Below, piece after piece: positions 1-17,512 of a stretch of 64,000 nt of DNA. The first letter of the stretch is position 1. Every line of letters starts with the position of its first letter. The stretch is from Globodera rostochiensis (Eukaryota; Nematoda; Chromadorea; Rhabditida; Heteroderidae). Both the position numbers and the translations under genes were made by a program. The notes under the pieces were generated by a model. The model ran no database searches and was not told the DNA's origin. It saw only the letters and a list, made by a program, of their open reading frames with translations. The DNA lies in contig JAEVLN010000015.1 in the NCBI GenBank assembly GCA_018350325.1, positions 1,923,789-1,987,788 of the forward strand. Reading direction: 5' to 3'.

Positions 1-120
1 TAATATTTTCAAATTCAGATTTTAAAAAAATTGGAATTTAAGCGCTTTTTTAATATGTGACTTTTTTTTAAAAAAGTTTTGTTTACAGAGACTTATTAAA
101 ATAACCCACAAAATCAACAG

Positions 121-3100
121 GAAAAAACACCGAACATCGCTCGTTGGGATGAGACACCGGCGCACATCAGTGCCTCAGATGCAACTCCGGCGTCTGGCAA
201 GCAATGGGACGCGACTCCATCCCAGACACCTCGCCGCAATCGTTGGGATGAAACGCCCAAAGAATCTGCTCGAGATGGTGGGATGACTCCCGGATGGGGC
301 TCTGAAACGCCTCGGGATATAAAGGTTGACATGTCGGAGCGGGTGGATGAGACTCCAGGCGCTTCCAAACGACGTTCTCGCTGGGACCTGACTCCGTCCC
401 AAACGCCTGCCGTTGGCTCTGAAACACCGCTGAATGGAATGGACGCACCAACTCCGTCACATTTTACGCCGAAAATTCAAAATGGAGGAATGACGCCGTC
501 ACTTTTGACCCCCGGAGGGTCAACGCCGATCGGGACGCCTGCGATGGGAATGAAAACGCCTGCGGTCCCTTTTGTTCCGATGACGCCTGAACAGGCTGCC
601 ATTTACAAGTGGGAGAAGGAAATTGATGACCGAAACCGTCCGCTTTCGGATGAGGAGTTGGACGCACTCATTCCGCCCGGATATCGGATTTTGGCGCCAC
701 CATCGGGTGAATATTAATTGTTAAATGTTCTCAAATGTGATGGACTGCATGTTGTTATAATTGGCCATAATTGGGTTTATATTGACAATCTTTTTACAGG
801 TTATATTCCAATAAGGACTCCGGCGCGAAAATTGCTTTCCACTCCCACACCAATGACCGGCGTTGGCGGATTTATGATCCCACCTACTCCGGAGCGTGGC
901 GGTGCTGGCGACAAGGGTGTCGGCGGAATTCTCGACACACAACCTAAGGACCCGGAATTGCCAGCACTTAAGCCAGAAGACATCCAGTACTTTGACAAAC
1001 TGCTCCAGGACGTTGACGAGAGCACTTTGACAAAGGCAGAAAAGAATGAACGTGAGATCATGGGTTATCTGCTGAAAATTAAAAATGGAGCGCCACCGCA
1101 ACGAAAGTCGGGACTGCGGAAAATCACTGAGAATGCGCGACGTCTTGGCGCCGGACCTTTGTTCAACCAAATTTTGCCACTTTTAATGTCTCCAACTTTG
1201 GAGGATCAGGAACGGCATTTAATGGTCAAGGTGATTGATCGCATCCTTTACAAGCTGGACGATTTGGTGCGCCCATATGTGCACAAGATACTTGTCGTGA
1301 TTGAACCGTTGTTGATAGACGAGGATTATTACGCACGTGTGGAAGGTCAAGCCTCCTTTTTCGTTGCTTGACAAATCTCAAATTCGAACTAATTACAGGC
1401 CGAGAAATCATTTCCAACTTGGCCAAGGCGGCCGGACTTGCTACAATGATTTCGACAATGCGTCCCGACATTGACAACGTGGACGAATATGTGCGAAATA
1501 CAACCGCCCGTGCTTTTGCCGTCGTTGCTTCCGCACTCGGAATTCCCGCGCTTTTGCCCTTCCTTAAGGCTGTCTGTAAAAGCAAGAAGAGCTGGCAGGC
1601 ACGACACACAGGTGCTCATGATAGTGATAATTATTTGTGGACACTTAAACATTCAATTTTGGCGTAAATATCGTAATTTTTGTCTTCAATATATTTATTC
1701 GAGCCTTTATTGTAGGTATTAAAATTGTACAGCAAATTGCAATTCTCATGGGCTGCGCGGTGCTGCCCCATCTGAAGTCTCTGGTCGAAATTGTGGAGAG
1801 TGGACTCGTCGATGATCAACAAAAAGTGCGTACAATCACCGCTCTATGCATTGCCGCATTGGCCGAGGCCGCTACCCCATATGGAATCGAAGCGTTTGAC
1901 TCCGTGCTAAAGCCGTTGTGGAAAGGTAGGCGAATGATTGAATACAAATATATAAATAAATAGCAAAATTTAGGCATTCGTACGCATCGTGGGAAGGGTT
2001 TGGCAGCTTTTCTAAAAGCGATTGGTTTTTTGATCCCATTGATGGATGCTGAATATGCCAGTTATTACACCAAGGAAGTGATGCTAATTTTGATCAGAGA
2101 ATTTGTTTCTCCGGACGAAGAAATGAAGAAGATTGTTTTGAAAGTATGTTCTTTAATTTATGAGATTATAATACAATTTGGTTTATTTTAGGTTGTGAAG
2201 CAATGCTGCTCAACCGACGGGGTGGACCCAGCGTACATCCGCGAAGAAATACTAACGCCCTTTTTTAGGGCGTTTTGGAACCATCGGATGGCTATGGACC
2301 GTCGCAATTATAAACAGTTGGTGGACACGACCGTGGAAATAGCACAAAAAGTGAGTTGGACGACTTGCATAAACTTTGTTTTGATACATTCAGTACCTTG
2401 TTGAGTATTGAGCTGTGATTGAACCAAAAATACAGTAATATTGTTTTTAGGTTGGTTCTGTTGAGATTATCAGCCGAATTGTTGATGACCTTAAAGATGA
2501 GAACGAACAATATCGAAAAATGGTTATGGAGACCATCGAGAATATAATTGCTTTGATGGGCGCTTCGGAAATTGACTCGCGTTTGGAGGAGCAGCTGATT
2601 GATGGTATTCTCTACGCTTTTCAGGAACAGACTCAGGAGGTTTTCTTGTATTTTTTGCATTTCCATTTTATTCACTTCACAAATTAGGACGCAATAATGC
2701 TGGAAGGATTTGGAACTGTCTGCACAGGTTTGGGTCGTCGTACCAAACCGTACCTTCCACAAATTTGTGGGACTATTTTGTGGCGATTGAACAATAAATC
2801 GGCTAAAGTACGACAGCAAGCAACTGACCTGGTTTGACTTATTGCTTTTGATCTAAAAATTCCAATATATTTTTTTTCACAGATTGCTAAAATAGCACCG
2901 GTGATGAACATTTGTCAGGAGGAGAAATTGATGGGCCATTTGGGCGTTGTGTTATACGAATATCTTGGCGAAGAGTACCCGGAAGTGCTTGGCTCAATCC
3001 TCGGCGCACTTAGCGCAATCGTTTCTGTGATTGGCATGACGAAAATGACGCCGCCGATCAAGGATTTGCTGCCTAGATTAACCCCAATCCTGAAAAATCG

Positions 3101-4200
3101 GTATATATTTGAAAGACATTGCTGCATTATTTTCCGAATATACCCACCCGTCTCACACTCTGTATTGTTCAGGCATGAAAGAGTGCAGGAAAATTGCATT
3201 GAGTTGGTTGGAAAGATCGCAGATCGTGGCTCCGAATTTGTGTCGGCCCGTGAATGGATGCGCATATGCTTTGAACTGTTAGAGCTTCTGAAGGCACACA
3301 AAAAGTCAATCCGTCGCGCAGCAATAAACACCTTTGGTTACATTGCGAAAGCGATTGGTCCTCACGACGTTTTGGCCACACTGTTAAACAACCTCAAAGT
3401 CCAAGAGCGCCAGTTGCGCGTCTGTACAACCGTTGCAATCGCAATTGTTGCAGAAACCTGTGCTCCATTCACAGTTTTGCCGGCCATTATGAATGAGTAT
3501 CGGGTGCCAGGTCGGTATTTTTTTTTTTCTGTTTACCGTTCTTTACCTATTTGTTCCAGAAATTAATGTACAAAATGGTGTCTTGAAGGCATTGTCTTTT
3601 ATGTTCGAGTACATTGGAGAAATGGCGAAGGATTACATTTATGCAGTGACACCTCTTTTGGTTGATGCGATGATGGAACGGTTACATTTTATCACTATAT
3701 GATAATTAGCAAATTCCATTTAATGAATTAAAGGGATGTGGTCCATCGTCAAATTGCCATCGATACGGTTGCCCATCTGACACTCGGCGTGCACGGATTT
3801 GGGTGTGAGGATGCGCTAATGCATTTGCTCAACTTTGTGTGGCCAAATATGCTCGAGAACTCGCCGCACGTCATTCAACGTTTTGTGTTTGCTTGCGACG
3901 CAATGCGCGTGTCGCTTGGGCCTATCAAAGTGTTGCAGTACTGTCTCCAGGCACTGTGGCATCCGGCTCGGAAAGTGCGCGAGCCGGTCTGGAAGGTATA
4001 ATCGATTGTTTTCTCAAAAAATGTATCGATTTAAACCGAAGGTCTACAACAACCTTATCCTTGGATCTCAAGATGCGATCGTGGCCGGTTATCCGCGAAT
4101 TGGTCAGTCCGTTCATTAACTTTTCTACCATTGACGTGCTTTTTCAGGTAATACCGACAGAAACCACTACACCCGCTATGAGCTCGACTACGTTCTATGA
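121..4200 (+). CDS. SF3B1: Splicing factor 3B subunit 1 (5' end outside window)
   Basis: Core scaffold of the U2 snRNP SF3b complex, which clamps the branch-site helix in the nucleus. Fourteen exons fit in frame: 121-706, 800-1345, 1399-1611, 1716-1925, 1974-2143, 2192-2350, 2451-2639, 2688-2831, 2883-3100, 3173-3510, 3560-3680, 3734-3995, 4042-4102, 4148-4200 (3270 nt, 1089 codons plus stop). The first exon holds the Thr-Pro-rich N-terminal region with repeated RWDETP-like motifs. The rest is the HEAT-repeat superhelix; the DDQQKVRTI segment near 1815-1845 is the heat-repeat region affected in human cancers and is intact. The protein ends YELDYVL, the family's usual C-terminus. The window opens inside an intron (acceptor at 120), so the start codon lies upstream. 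ATPAF2 follows after 299 bp on the same strand. Identity is secure. Confidence 0.97.
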
Positions 4201-4499
4201 ATTGTTTCCCCCACAAATAATCTGTGAATGTTTGACGACGATGATGGGTCGATTCTTGGGGGTACCTATCATAAAACATTGATGATCTTAAGATTGGTTT
4301 CATAAAATATTTTCGAATTTTGTAGTACATTTTATTGTTTGATCCAGCAGCAGTTGATTAAAAATGTGTACCACAAACATTTCAAATTGTTAATCTTATG
4401 AAGTTCCCAATCAGTGTTAATAATAATACAATTATTGCCGGTAATTCTGTAATTAAATCAATCATCGTTACTTCTTTATGGCCAGAATCTCAAATTAAA

Positions 4500-5522
4500 A
4501 TGTTGCGCTTTTTGAGGCCGCACATTACCAATCGCCGTTTGCTTAGTTCCGGCGCTTTGCCCGCCTCAGCGCTAAAAAAGCCGAGCCGTTTCTACAAAGA
4601 AGTGGAGGTGCGTGAATTGGACGCCTGCGGCACCGGGGGAAGGCCTCCGAGCGAAGAAAAATCATTTGGCATTTTTCTCGACGGGCGCCAGCTTCGCACT
4701 CCGCTCGGGAAGCAATTTAATGTTTCGGAGCCTTTGGCGTTGGCTGTTGCGCAGGAATGGTCCGCGCAGAAGGACGTGGTCAGAATGGATACGATGCATT
4801 TCACTGGTGCGGTGGGGGTGTTAAACGGTGTTAAAACTGGCATAGTACGCCGCGGTTTGTCAAAGACAACAAATTAATTTGGTCTTAACTTTGTATGCAA
4901 ATTTTGCTATATGTTTGGCTATGGAATTCCATATTTTTATGTTCAGGACTCGCGTTTACCGCCTTCGACAATCCATGCGAGGAGACGAACGATTCGCTTG
5001 TGAAGTAAATGAAACAGCGGGGAATGGTTCTCTCTGTTCTTTTTCAGCAAACTGTTGGCCTTTCTACAGACCGACACAATTTTGTACTTTGCGGACCCGT
5101 CGAACACACTCTCCGACGAGCAACGCCAGTATTGGAGTCCGGTCATCCAATTCGTCAACCTTCGCTTCGGCCTGTCACTGAGTCCGGTGGAGAATGCGTT
5201 TATACAGCTCGAACTGTCTCAAAACACCCGGGAAGACATGGAACGACACCTTTTGGGTCTCCCGAACGCGTTCCCATCGCTAATTGGCATTTTATATGGC
5301 GCGGAGGCGGTCAAAAGTCTGCTGATTGTGTTGGCCACTTTGGAACAATATTTGGATGTGGACACGGCGGTCAGATTGAGCCTACTTGAGCAAATCCATC
5401 AGACGAAAGTTTGGGGCACTGTGGAATGGGCGCACGATGCTGAACACAATGACCAGTGTGCACGATTGGCGGCGGCGGTGTTATTCACTCGATGTTTTTC
5501 TTCACTAAATCATCATCAATAA
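4500..5522 (+). CDS. ATPAF2: ATP synthase F1 assembly factor 2 (ATP12 family)
   Basis: Mitochondrial matrix chaperone that holds the F1 alpha subunit during assembly of the ATP synthase. Exons 4500-4806, 4947-5004 and 5048-5522 give 840 nt (279 residues), the usual family length. The N-terminus (MLRFLRPH...) is basic and lacks acidic residues, as expected of a mitochondrial presequence. Family signatures seen are FYKEVEV, the FGIFLDGRQLRTP strand, AQEWSAQ, and TAFDNPC at the second exon. The C-terminal half carries KVWGTVEWAHD, close to the conserved GxVEWxHD block. The stop codon TAA at 5520-5522 overlaps an AATAAA polyadenylation signal at 5518-5523. In-frame ATGs upstream (from 4398) were not used because the presequence begins at 4500. 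Confidence 0.93.
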
Positions 5523-5655
5523 ATACTGAATATTGTTGAAATACATTGTTATATTTAATTGACCCTAATTTTACGACTACGGTATTTATAATGTCTTGGT
5601 ATTATTTCGAAAAATTAGTTCTTTATTGTTATAAGCAACATTTTCGCTCGTAGGG

Positions 5656-12278
<6,623 letters not shown>

Positions 12279-12629
12279 TCACGGAGAAGCGAGTATCTGA
12301 CCGATCTCCAACCCCCTCCCCCTCCCCGCCATCTTCCGTATTTGGGTCGAAATGTTGATGCGGGTTTTTATTCATTTGTTTTTTCATTATATTTATTATT
12401 ATTAAATATTTTCAAATCAAATTTAAGAATTACTAGCATATTAGGAAATACGCAAACATATACATATAGTACGATTAAATAGTTTCATTTTAACGAGAAA
12501 AACCCTTCTATTTTTTATGCGCGTCAAATGAGCTAATTAAAATTCAGAAGATTATCTTTCAAATCCCATTTTCTACCAATGAAATAACACATTCGTAAAA
12601 ACAGGATTTGGCTCAACATTTGACGGTAG

Positions 12630-14121
12630 ATGAAGTACGCACAATTGGGTCAGTGAGTGTATCGAATCGTCGTTTAACTTTCAAAACATTAACAGTTGTC
12701 GGTCCGGCCGGAAGCGGGAAGGTACGGTGTTTGGTTTGCCTATTGTGGATGAAATGATTCTGTGAAATGGACGTTACCAAGCGGGCAGAAAAATTTCTCG
12801 TTGAATTAAATTTATAACCGGGGGATCGTTTGGTGGCTGGTTGTTCTTTCTGTTACGTGCAAATTCAGGAACAAATGTTTTATGAAAATCGTTCAGAAAT
12901 TCATCTTTTAGTCCACTTATTGCGCCGCGGTTCAGCTCCACTGCAAAACGATCGGTCGTACGGTGTTCGTGGTCAATTTGGACCCAGCAGCGGAGCAATT
13001 CAATTACGATTGTGCCGTGGGTTTGTCGTTGTTTGCCTTTTCTTTTGTGCCGAAATGATAGGACCGAACGTTTCAGATGTTCGAGATCTGATAAGGTAAG
13101 CAAATTGTATAAGACCGTAAATCGGCGGATTGCTTTGCTGCTGCTACTTGACTTTCAATTGCTTAACAAAGTGTGGAGGACGTGCTGGAAGAGGAGGAGT
13201 TGGCCATGGGGCCCAACGGGGCGTTGGTCTATTGCATGGAGTATTTGGCCGACAATTTGGAATGGCTCCACGGACACCTCAACGAAGGGGAGGACGACTA
13301 CTTCATCTTCGACTGTCCGGGTCCGTTGCTGATCCTAAGGGATAGACCGAAGCAGCCCTTCTATTCTAAGCTTGGCTGGCCTCCCGTGAATTTCCATTCC
13401 CAGTTTCCATGACAAACAAACGAAAGCCCTATCATTTTCTTTATTGCAGGGCAGATCGAGCTGTACAGTCACCTGCCGGTGATGCGTCAAATTGTTCAGG
13501 CGTTGTGTGCCTGGAACTTCAGTGTGTGCAGCATTTTCGTGATGGACACAACTTTTTGCTTGGATTCGACCAAATTCATGTCAGCGACACTCACCGCACT
13601 ATCCACCACAGTTTCTCTGCAGACTCCGGCGGTGAATGTGCTCAGCAAAATGGACCTGTTGAGTGTGGAGGACCGAAAAACGGTCGGCGAAATTGTGGAC
13701 GGAGAACTCCAAAACGCAATCGGACAGGTAAAGAGTTGGACTTACAAATTAATGTTAAATCTTGAGTTGGACTTACAAATTAATGTTAAATCATTTATTT
13801 CATTTTTTATATGCACATTTGAATGAATGAAATCCGGAATTTAAGGAAGGCAGAGGACAATGGGAAGAAAGACATCGTAAATTAACCGAAGCGATTGCGA
13901 CAGTAATCGATGACTACAGTATGATCAGATTTATTCCACTGGACATCGAAGACGAAGGGTCAATTGAGGGTATAGTCGCGGGAAAATTGGGAGAGATTCG
14001 AACGTCCGTTTTCCAAGATCTCCTCCAGGCCGTCGACAATGCGATACAATATGGCGAGGATGCGGAAGTCAAGACACGATATCCGGATGAGACAGATCGG
14101 GGGGACCTAAACGATAAATGA
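12630..14121 (+). CDS. GPN3: GPN-loop GTPase 3
   Basis: Small GTPase required with GPN1 for cytoplasmic assembly and nuclear import of RNA polymerase II. Exons 12630-12648, 12696-12721, 12912-13020, 13077-13095, 13172-13320, 13450-13727 and 13846-14121 sum to 876 nt (291 residues), close to the usual length. [15 protein letters not shown] followed by STYC forms the P-loop, split by an intron after the lysine. Switch region [14 protein letters not shown], the diagnostic GPN triad in [29 protein letters not shown] and the SKMDLL base-recognition motif are all present. The C-terminus has [13 protein letters not shown] and AIQYGED. Two exons are only 19 nt. The intron after 13727 carries a 31-bp tandem duplication. 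POFUT2 converges from the other strand. Confidence 0.95.
13733..13792 (+). repeat. 31-bp tandem duplication in a GPN3 intron
   Basis: Two adjacent copies of a 31-nt unit starting gagttggacttacaaa, at 13733-13763 and 13764-13792 (the second lacks its last two bases). They begin six bases after the donor at 13728. The copies are identical over the shared 29 nt, so the duplication looks recent. Confidence 0.9.
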
Positions 14122-15987
14122 TTAATTTGTTGAAGTAATTGCTCATTCCATTCCCTGCATTTCATTTTGTCGAGAAATTCAATACCTCCTTGATGAACAA
14201 TTGTCCATTTGGCGGGTTGTTCACAGTCCAAAACTCCATCCGGACAAAAGCGGTTGAAGGTCGTCTCGGGGTCAAGCCCAAGGATTTCACGGTCCTCGTG
14301 AATACGGAAGGAAAATGTGGACAGATGGGTACCGATGAAAAATCTGAACGCGTCCGAGTATTTGTGGACCGCAAAAATGAGTAACTTGCCTGGAATTGGC
14401 GCAGATCCACTGGAATTTGGGAGTGAGTTAACTAATGAATGGGTGTGGGGGGGGGGGCTTCTGACCTGATCAACTATCGAAATGGCCGCTTCCGACAAAT
14501 CTTCGTCCTCCCCGACGTCGGAAAATGTCACAGTGCGGATGTTCTGTTCGGCCAAACGATGCGCGAATGTCTCCACTTCGGAAGCGGTCGCGTCGGTGCT
14601 AAGGAAAACGTCGCGGACCCCCAACTTGGACGCAATTTCACCGACCTAAAAATGAAATCAATTCGCATACCTTACCATTCTTACGACGGACGACCTGTAC
14701 CGCTGCGCCCTCCACCGACGGAATTTCCATTCGATGTGCCCACACAAAGTCCGCCCTGCGCAAATGGGCGCCCAAATATTCGGAAGCGTTGCCAAACTGA
14801 ACGGCACGGAAAGCATCGCCAAGCGAACGGAGTCTTTTCGCGTAACGCATCGATTTGCGCGCTTGCCAGAAGAAAAAATCGCCGAATTGGTCGTGCAAAA
14901 TCACTTCTGCGCGGTCCACCATCAGAGAACGTCTCAAAATCAAACAAACAACAGATAGAAGGGCTACCCGGACTCCGTTTGTTTTTTTAAAGAAATTACT
15001 CTTTATTTCGTAAAGTTTGCACCAACCCTTTAGGGGACAGATTTGTAACGGCAGTCGCGAGTGTACTGGACTGGCCCTGGATGGACAAACATTTCATGTC
15101 CTCTGCATGAAATCTTTCGGCATAATCGAAGAAATGGCCGTGCCTGAACGTATTCGACCAGTCAAAACAGCTTCGTTTCTCATAAATTTGCACTACCATT
15201 TGTGCCCCCTTTTGATGTAATATTTATCTGCCTCAATGCATGGACGAAGGTCGTACTTGAGGACGTACTCGCCATTTTCGGGCCATCCCTCCGCGTAATT
15301 CTGCAAGTACAAAACCGTCTCCACAAAATCGCCATGAACTGAAAAGGATGGTTAATTCTGAAATTCTTCGTTCTAAAGGCCCAACAAACCATCCACGAAC
15401 TCGTCAAACTCCATAACCGGTACGAAGTTCGCCAAACTGTCCATGTCGAACAGTTCGGACCAACGGATCTTCGTCCGCTTTTTTCTGCGCCAATGCCATA
15501 TGTTTCCCCAAGGCGGTAATACGAGCACGAAGTCGAGACCTTCCAATGATTTAGTCAGCTTTCTCGTTCCCTGCCGTTCAAAGGCGTAGCCAGAGAGTGG
15601 GGGAGTCTGGAACCCCCCAAAAATTTTTTGGCCATTTTTCATCGTTAAAATCTTCAAAAAATTGACTGCCGTTCACCTCTCTCTCTGAGCTGTCGCACCG
15701 CATTGGCCACCCGCGTGTAAACGTCCCTTCGCAGGTTGAAGCCCTCGCCGGGATTCTGTCGATTTTACAATAGCAAAGGGATCTTTCTTTTTTATCTCAG
15801 CATTCATTTAAGAAAAATTGACCACATCGTAGAGCAAAAAGCGCCGTTCCGCAAAATTGTATTTGTTGGCATCGGTGCCAAATTGTGCCAATGTGACGAC
15901 ATTTTTAAACCCGTTGGAATAGGCAAAGTTAAAGAACAGAGATAAGGCAAATAGCCGGAGGAAGACGGACGGGGGAAATGTGTGCAT
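13914..15987 (-). CDS. POFUT2: GDP-fucose protein O-fucosyltransferase 2
   Basis: ER enzyme that puts O-fucose on folded thrombospondin type 1 repeats (GT68 family). ATG at 15987 opens a hydrophobic signal peptide ([16 protein letters not shown]). Conserved blocks in order: RRFLLYDV (to 15823), [13 protein letters not shown] (from 15755), [13 protein letters not shown] (about 15520), [10 protein letters not shown] with [11 protein letters not shown] (15370-15470), [15 protein letters not shown] (15250-15300), [25 protein letters not shown] (14720-14780), [13 protein letters not shown] (14590), and [25 protein letters not shown] (14250-14340). Similarity ends near 14190, but no in-frame stop occurs until 13914, inside the antisense of GPN3's last exon. 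Either the protein has a 60-90-residue extra tail or an intron I cannot see leads to an earlier stop. Confidence 0.87.
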
Positions 15988-16344
15988 CGCATGGGGAGGG
16001 GGGTTTTTAAGAGAGGAGTAATAATTAGACATTTTAACGACCATTTAACGAAATTTTTATATCGAAATTAGCAGTCTTTTTACAACATTTAAGCCACTGA
16101 AACCGAATACAAACACTTGAGAATGTGATTTCTCTCCGCGTGGAAGTAGAATTAGTAAAGCATAATGGACTAAAAGACGGCGGGAGCAACCAATAAGTTA
16201 AATAATTAGCACAAAGCCGTTGAAAAAGGAAATAAATAAATGTCTAATGAACGAGGGGACGTCACGCTGTCATTGCGTTGGCCCTTCTCACCGGATCAGT
16301 CCAACACAGTTTTAGGAGCTTAGTCCATCCCCACACGTTCGACG
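15988..16344. other. Intergenic, POFUT2 to cysteine-rich gene
   Basis: About 360 bp, AT-rich, between the POFUT2 start and the stop of the next minus-strand gene. It should hold the POFUT2 promoter and the cysteine-rich gene's 3' UTR. No coding exon or repeat stands out. Confidence 0.5.
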
Positions 16345-16789
16345 TCAGCAGTTTTCAACCAACGCACCGCAGCAGCAAATGTAGCCAACGCATTCCATCA
16401 GTTCGCCCGGGTCGCATTGGGCACAGCAAATGCAACAGTCCGGGCAACATCCTCCGTCCCCTGTAAACGACAAAAGACCTTTGGCGTCTTCAGTTTGAGT
16501 ATAATCTCTCCCCCCCCCCCCAATTTTTCACGTTTTGTGCGTTCGTATTGGGCATTGAATGAGCTAATTCCACAACTCACAGCAGCCTTTTTTTCTGCCG
16601 ATCAGTTCGCCCCCTTCAGCCTCCGTACTCACCATTCGGCGATCTGTTCGTCTGTGGTTGGGTGGTGATTGTTGCGCCAATTTTTGAACTGTTATTGGCA
16701 AGGAATGCCATTCCGAGCGTATTTACAGCGCCCGATTTTTCGCCATGTCGATTCTCGCCCGATACGCTAGGCCCAGGCTCGTCCTCCAT
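16345..16789 (-). CDS. Small cysteine-rich protein, 90 residues
   Basis: Not recognised as a named family. Exon 1 (16789-16633) is hydrophilic and low in complexity (MEDEPGPSVSGENRHG...), and splices with a perfect GTGAG donor into exon 2 (16460-16345). Exon 2 encodes a 38-residue tail with twelve cysteines arranged mostly as CC pairs (GGCCPDCCICCAQC then YICCCGALVENC). Total 273 nt. An acceptor-like TTTCAG lies about 50 bp upstream of the ATG, suitable for spliced-leader addition. The cysteine spacing recalls the C-terminus of I-mfa/MDFIC proteins, which bind transcription factors, and also small cysteine-rich membrane-associated proteins, but neither match is convincing. There is no signal peptide, so a secreted toxin-like role is unlikely. 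Confidence 0.7.
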
Positions 16790-16804
16790 CCCAATTCGAA
16801 ACAA

Positions 16805-17512
16805 ATAAAAGCAATTAAATTTGCCTGAAATTTTATAACCGTCTGTTTAGTCAAAATGGCGAAAGTGAACAAACAAAAGCGGAGAATCGGGCACTAGTTT
16901 ATAAAATACATAACGCCAAGTTTGCCATATTCAAATTTTGTGGCATTTTTCTTCACAAAACCGGTAATAGTTTGACTGGCCCGGTACGTTTCAATACGCC
17001 CCAATCCAAAAACAACCCAATTTTTACCTTTTTAAAGTTTTTAGGGGTCGGAAACTAAATATAGCGACCACCCCCCCCCCCACTTAAAAGTACACATTTA
17101 TTGCGTATTATTGGCACAAAAAGTTATAGTTAATTAAGGCTTTTTGTCTTTCAGGTTTAAACTGACTTACTATATTTATATCATTATCGATATCCTTCCC
17201 GCGCATGGAGGTAGAATGGGCTAAAGCGGCACAGAATCGTCAGGTTTCTTTTGGCTTTTAAATTTGACGAGCGAATGTACGGAAAAATTGTTTTTCCGTT
17301 TGTTATTTTGAGTTTTAGTCTGTGTAAAGGGCGTCGTGTCCGACTGACGGTGGGAAAAGGGACATGCAAATGCAATGCGTGAAAGGGTAACCCACGAGGA
17401 CATCGAATTCGATGTCCGAAAAGTGTCCCCCGATGAGGAAAAAAAGTAGTTGAACTAATGAATTTCTCAAAAGTTCCAACAAATTCTGCAGAAGCACTGA
17501 GCTCCTCCAACA
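16805..17512. other. Intergenic, divergent spacer
   Basis: About 700 bp between two divergently transcribed genes, so probably bidirectional promoter sequence. It contains a C11 run near 17071-17081. ORFs here are short, lack conservation signals and were not accepted. Confidence 0.5.

Noticed and set aside
13914..14624. Antisense ORF over GPN3 as a separate gene
   Set aside because: Its upstream half is the POFUT2 catalytic core, so it is an extension of that gene, not an independent one.
14996..15657. Plus-strand ORFs across 14.7-15.2 kb as coding
   Set aside because: They are opposite-frame shadows of POFUT2 exons, which carry clear family motifs on the minus strand.
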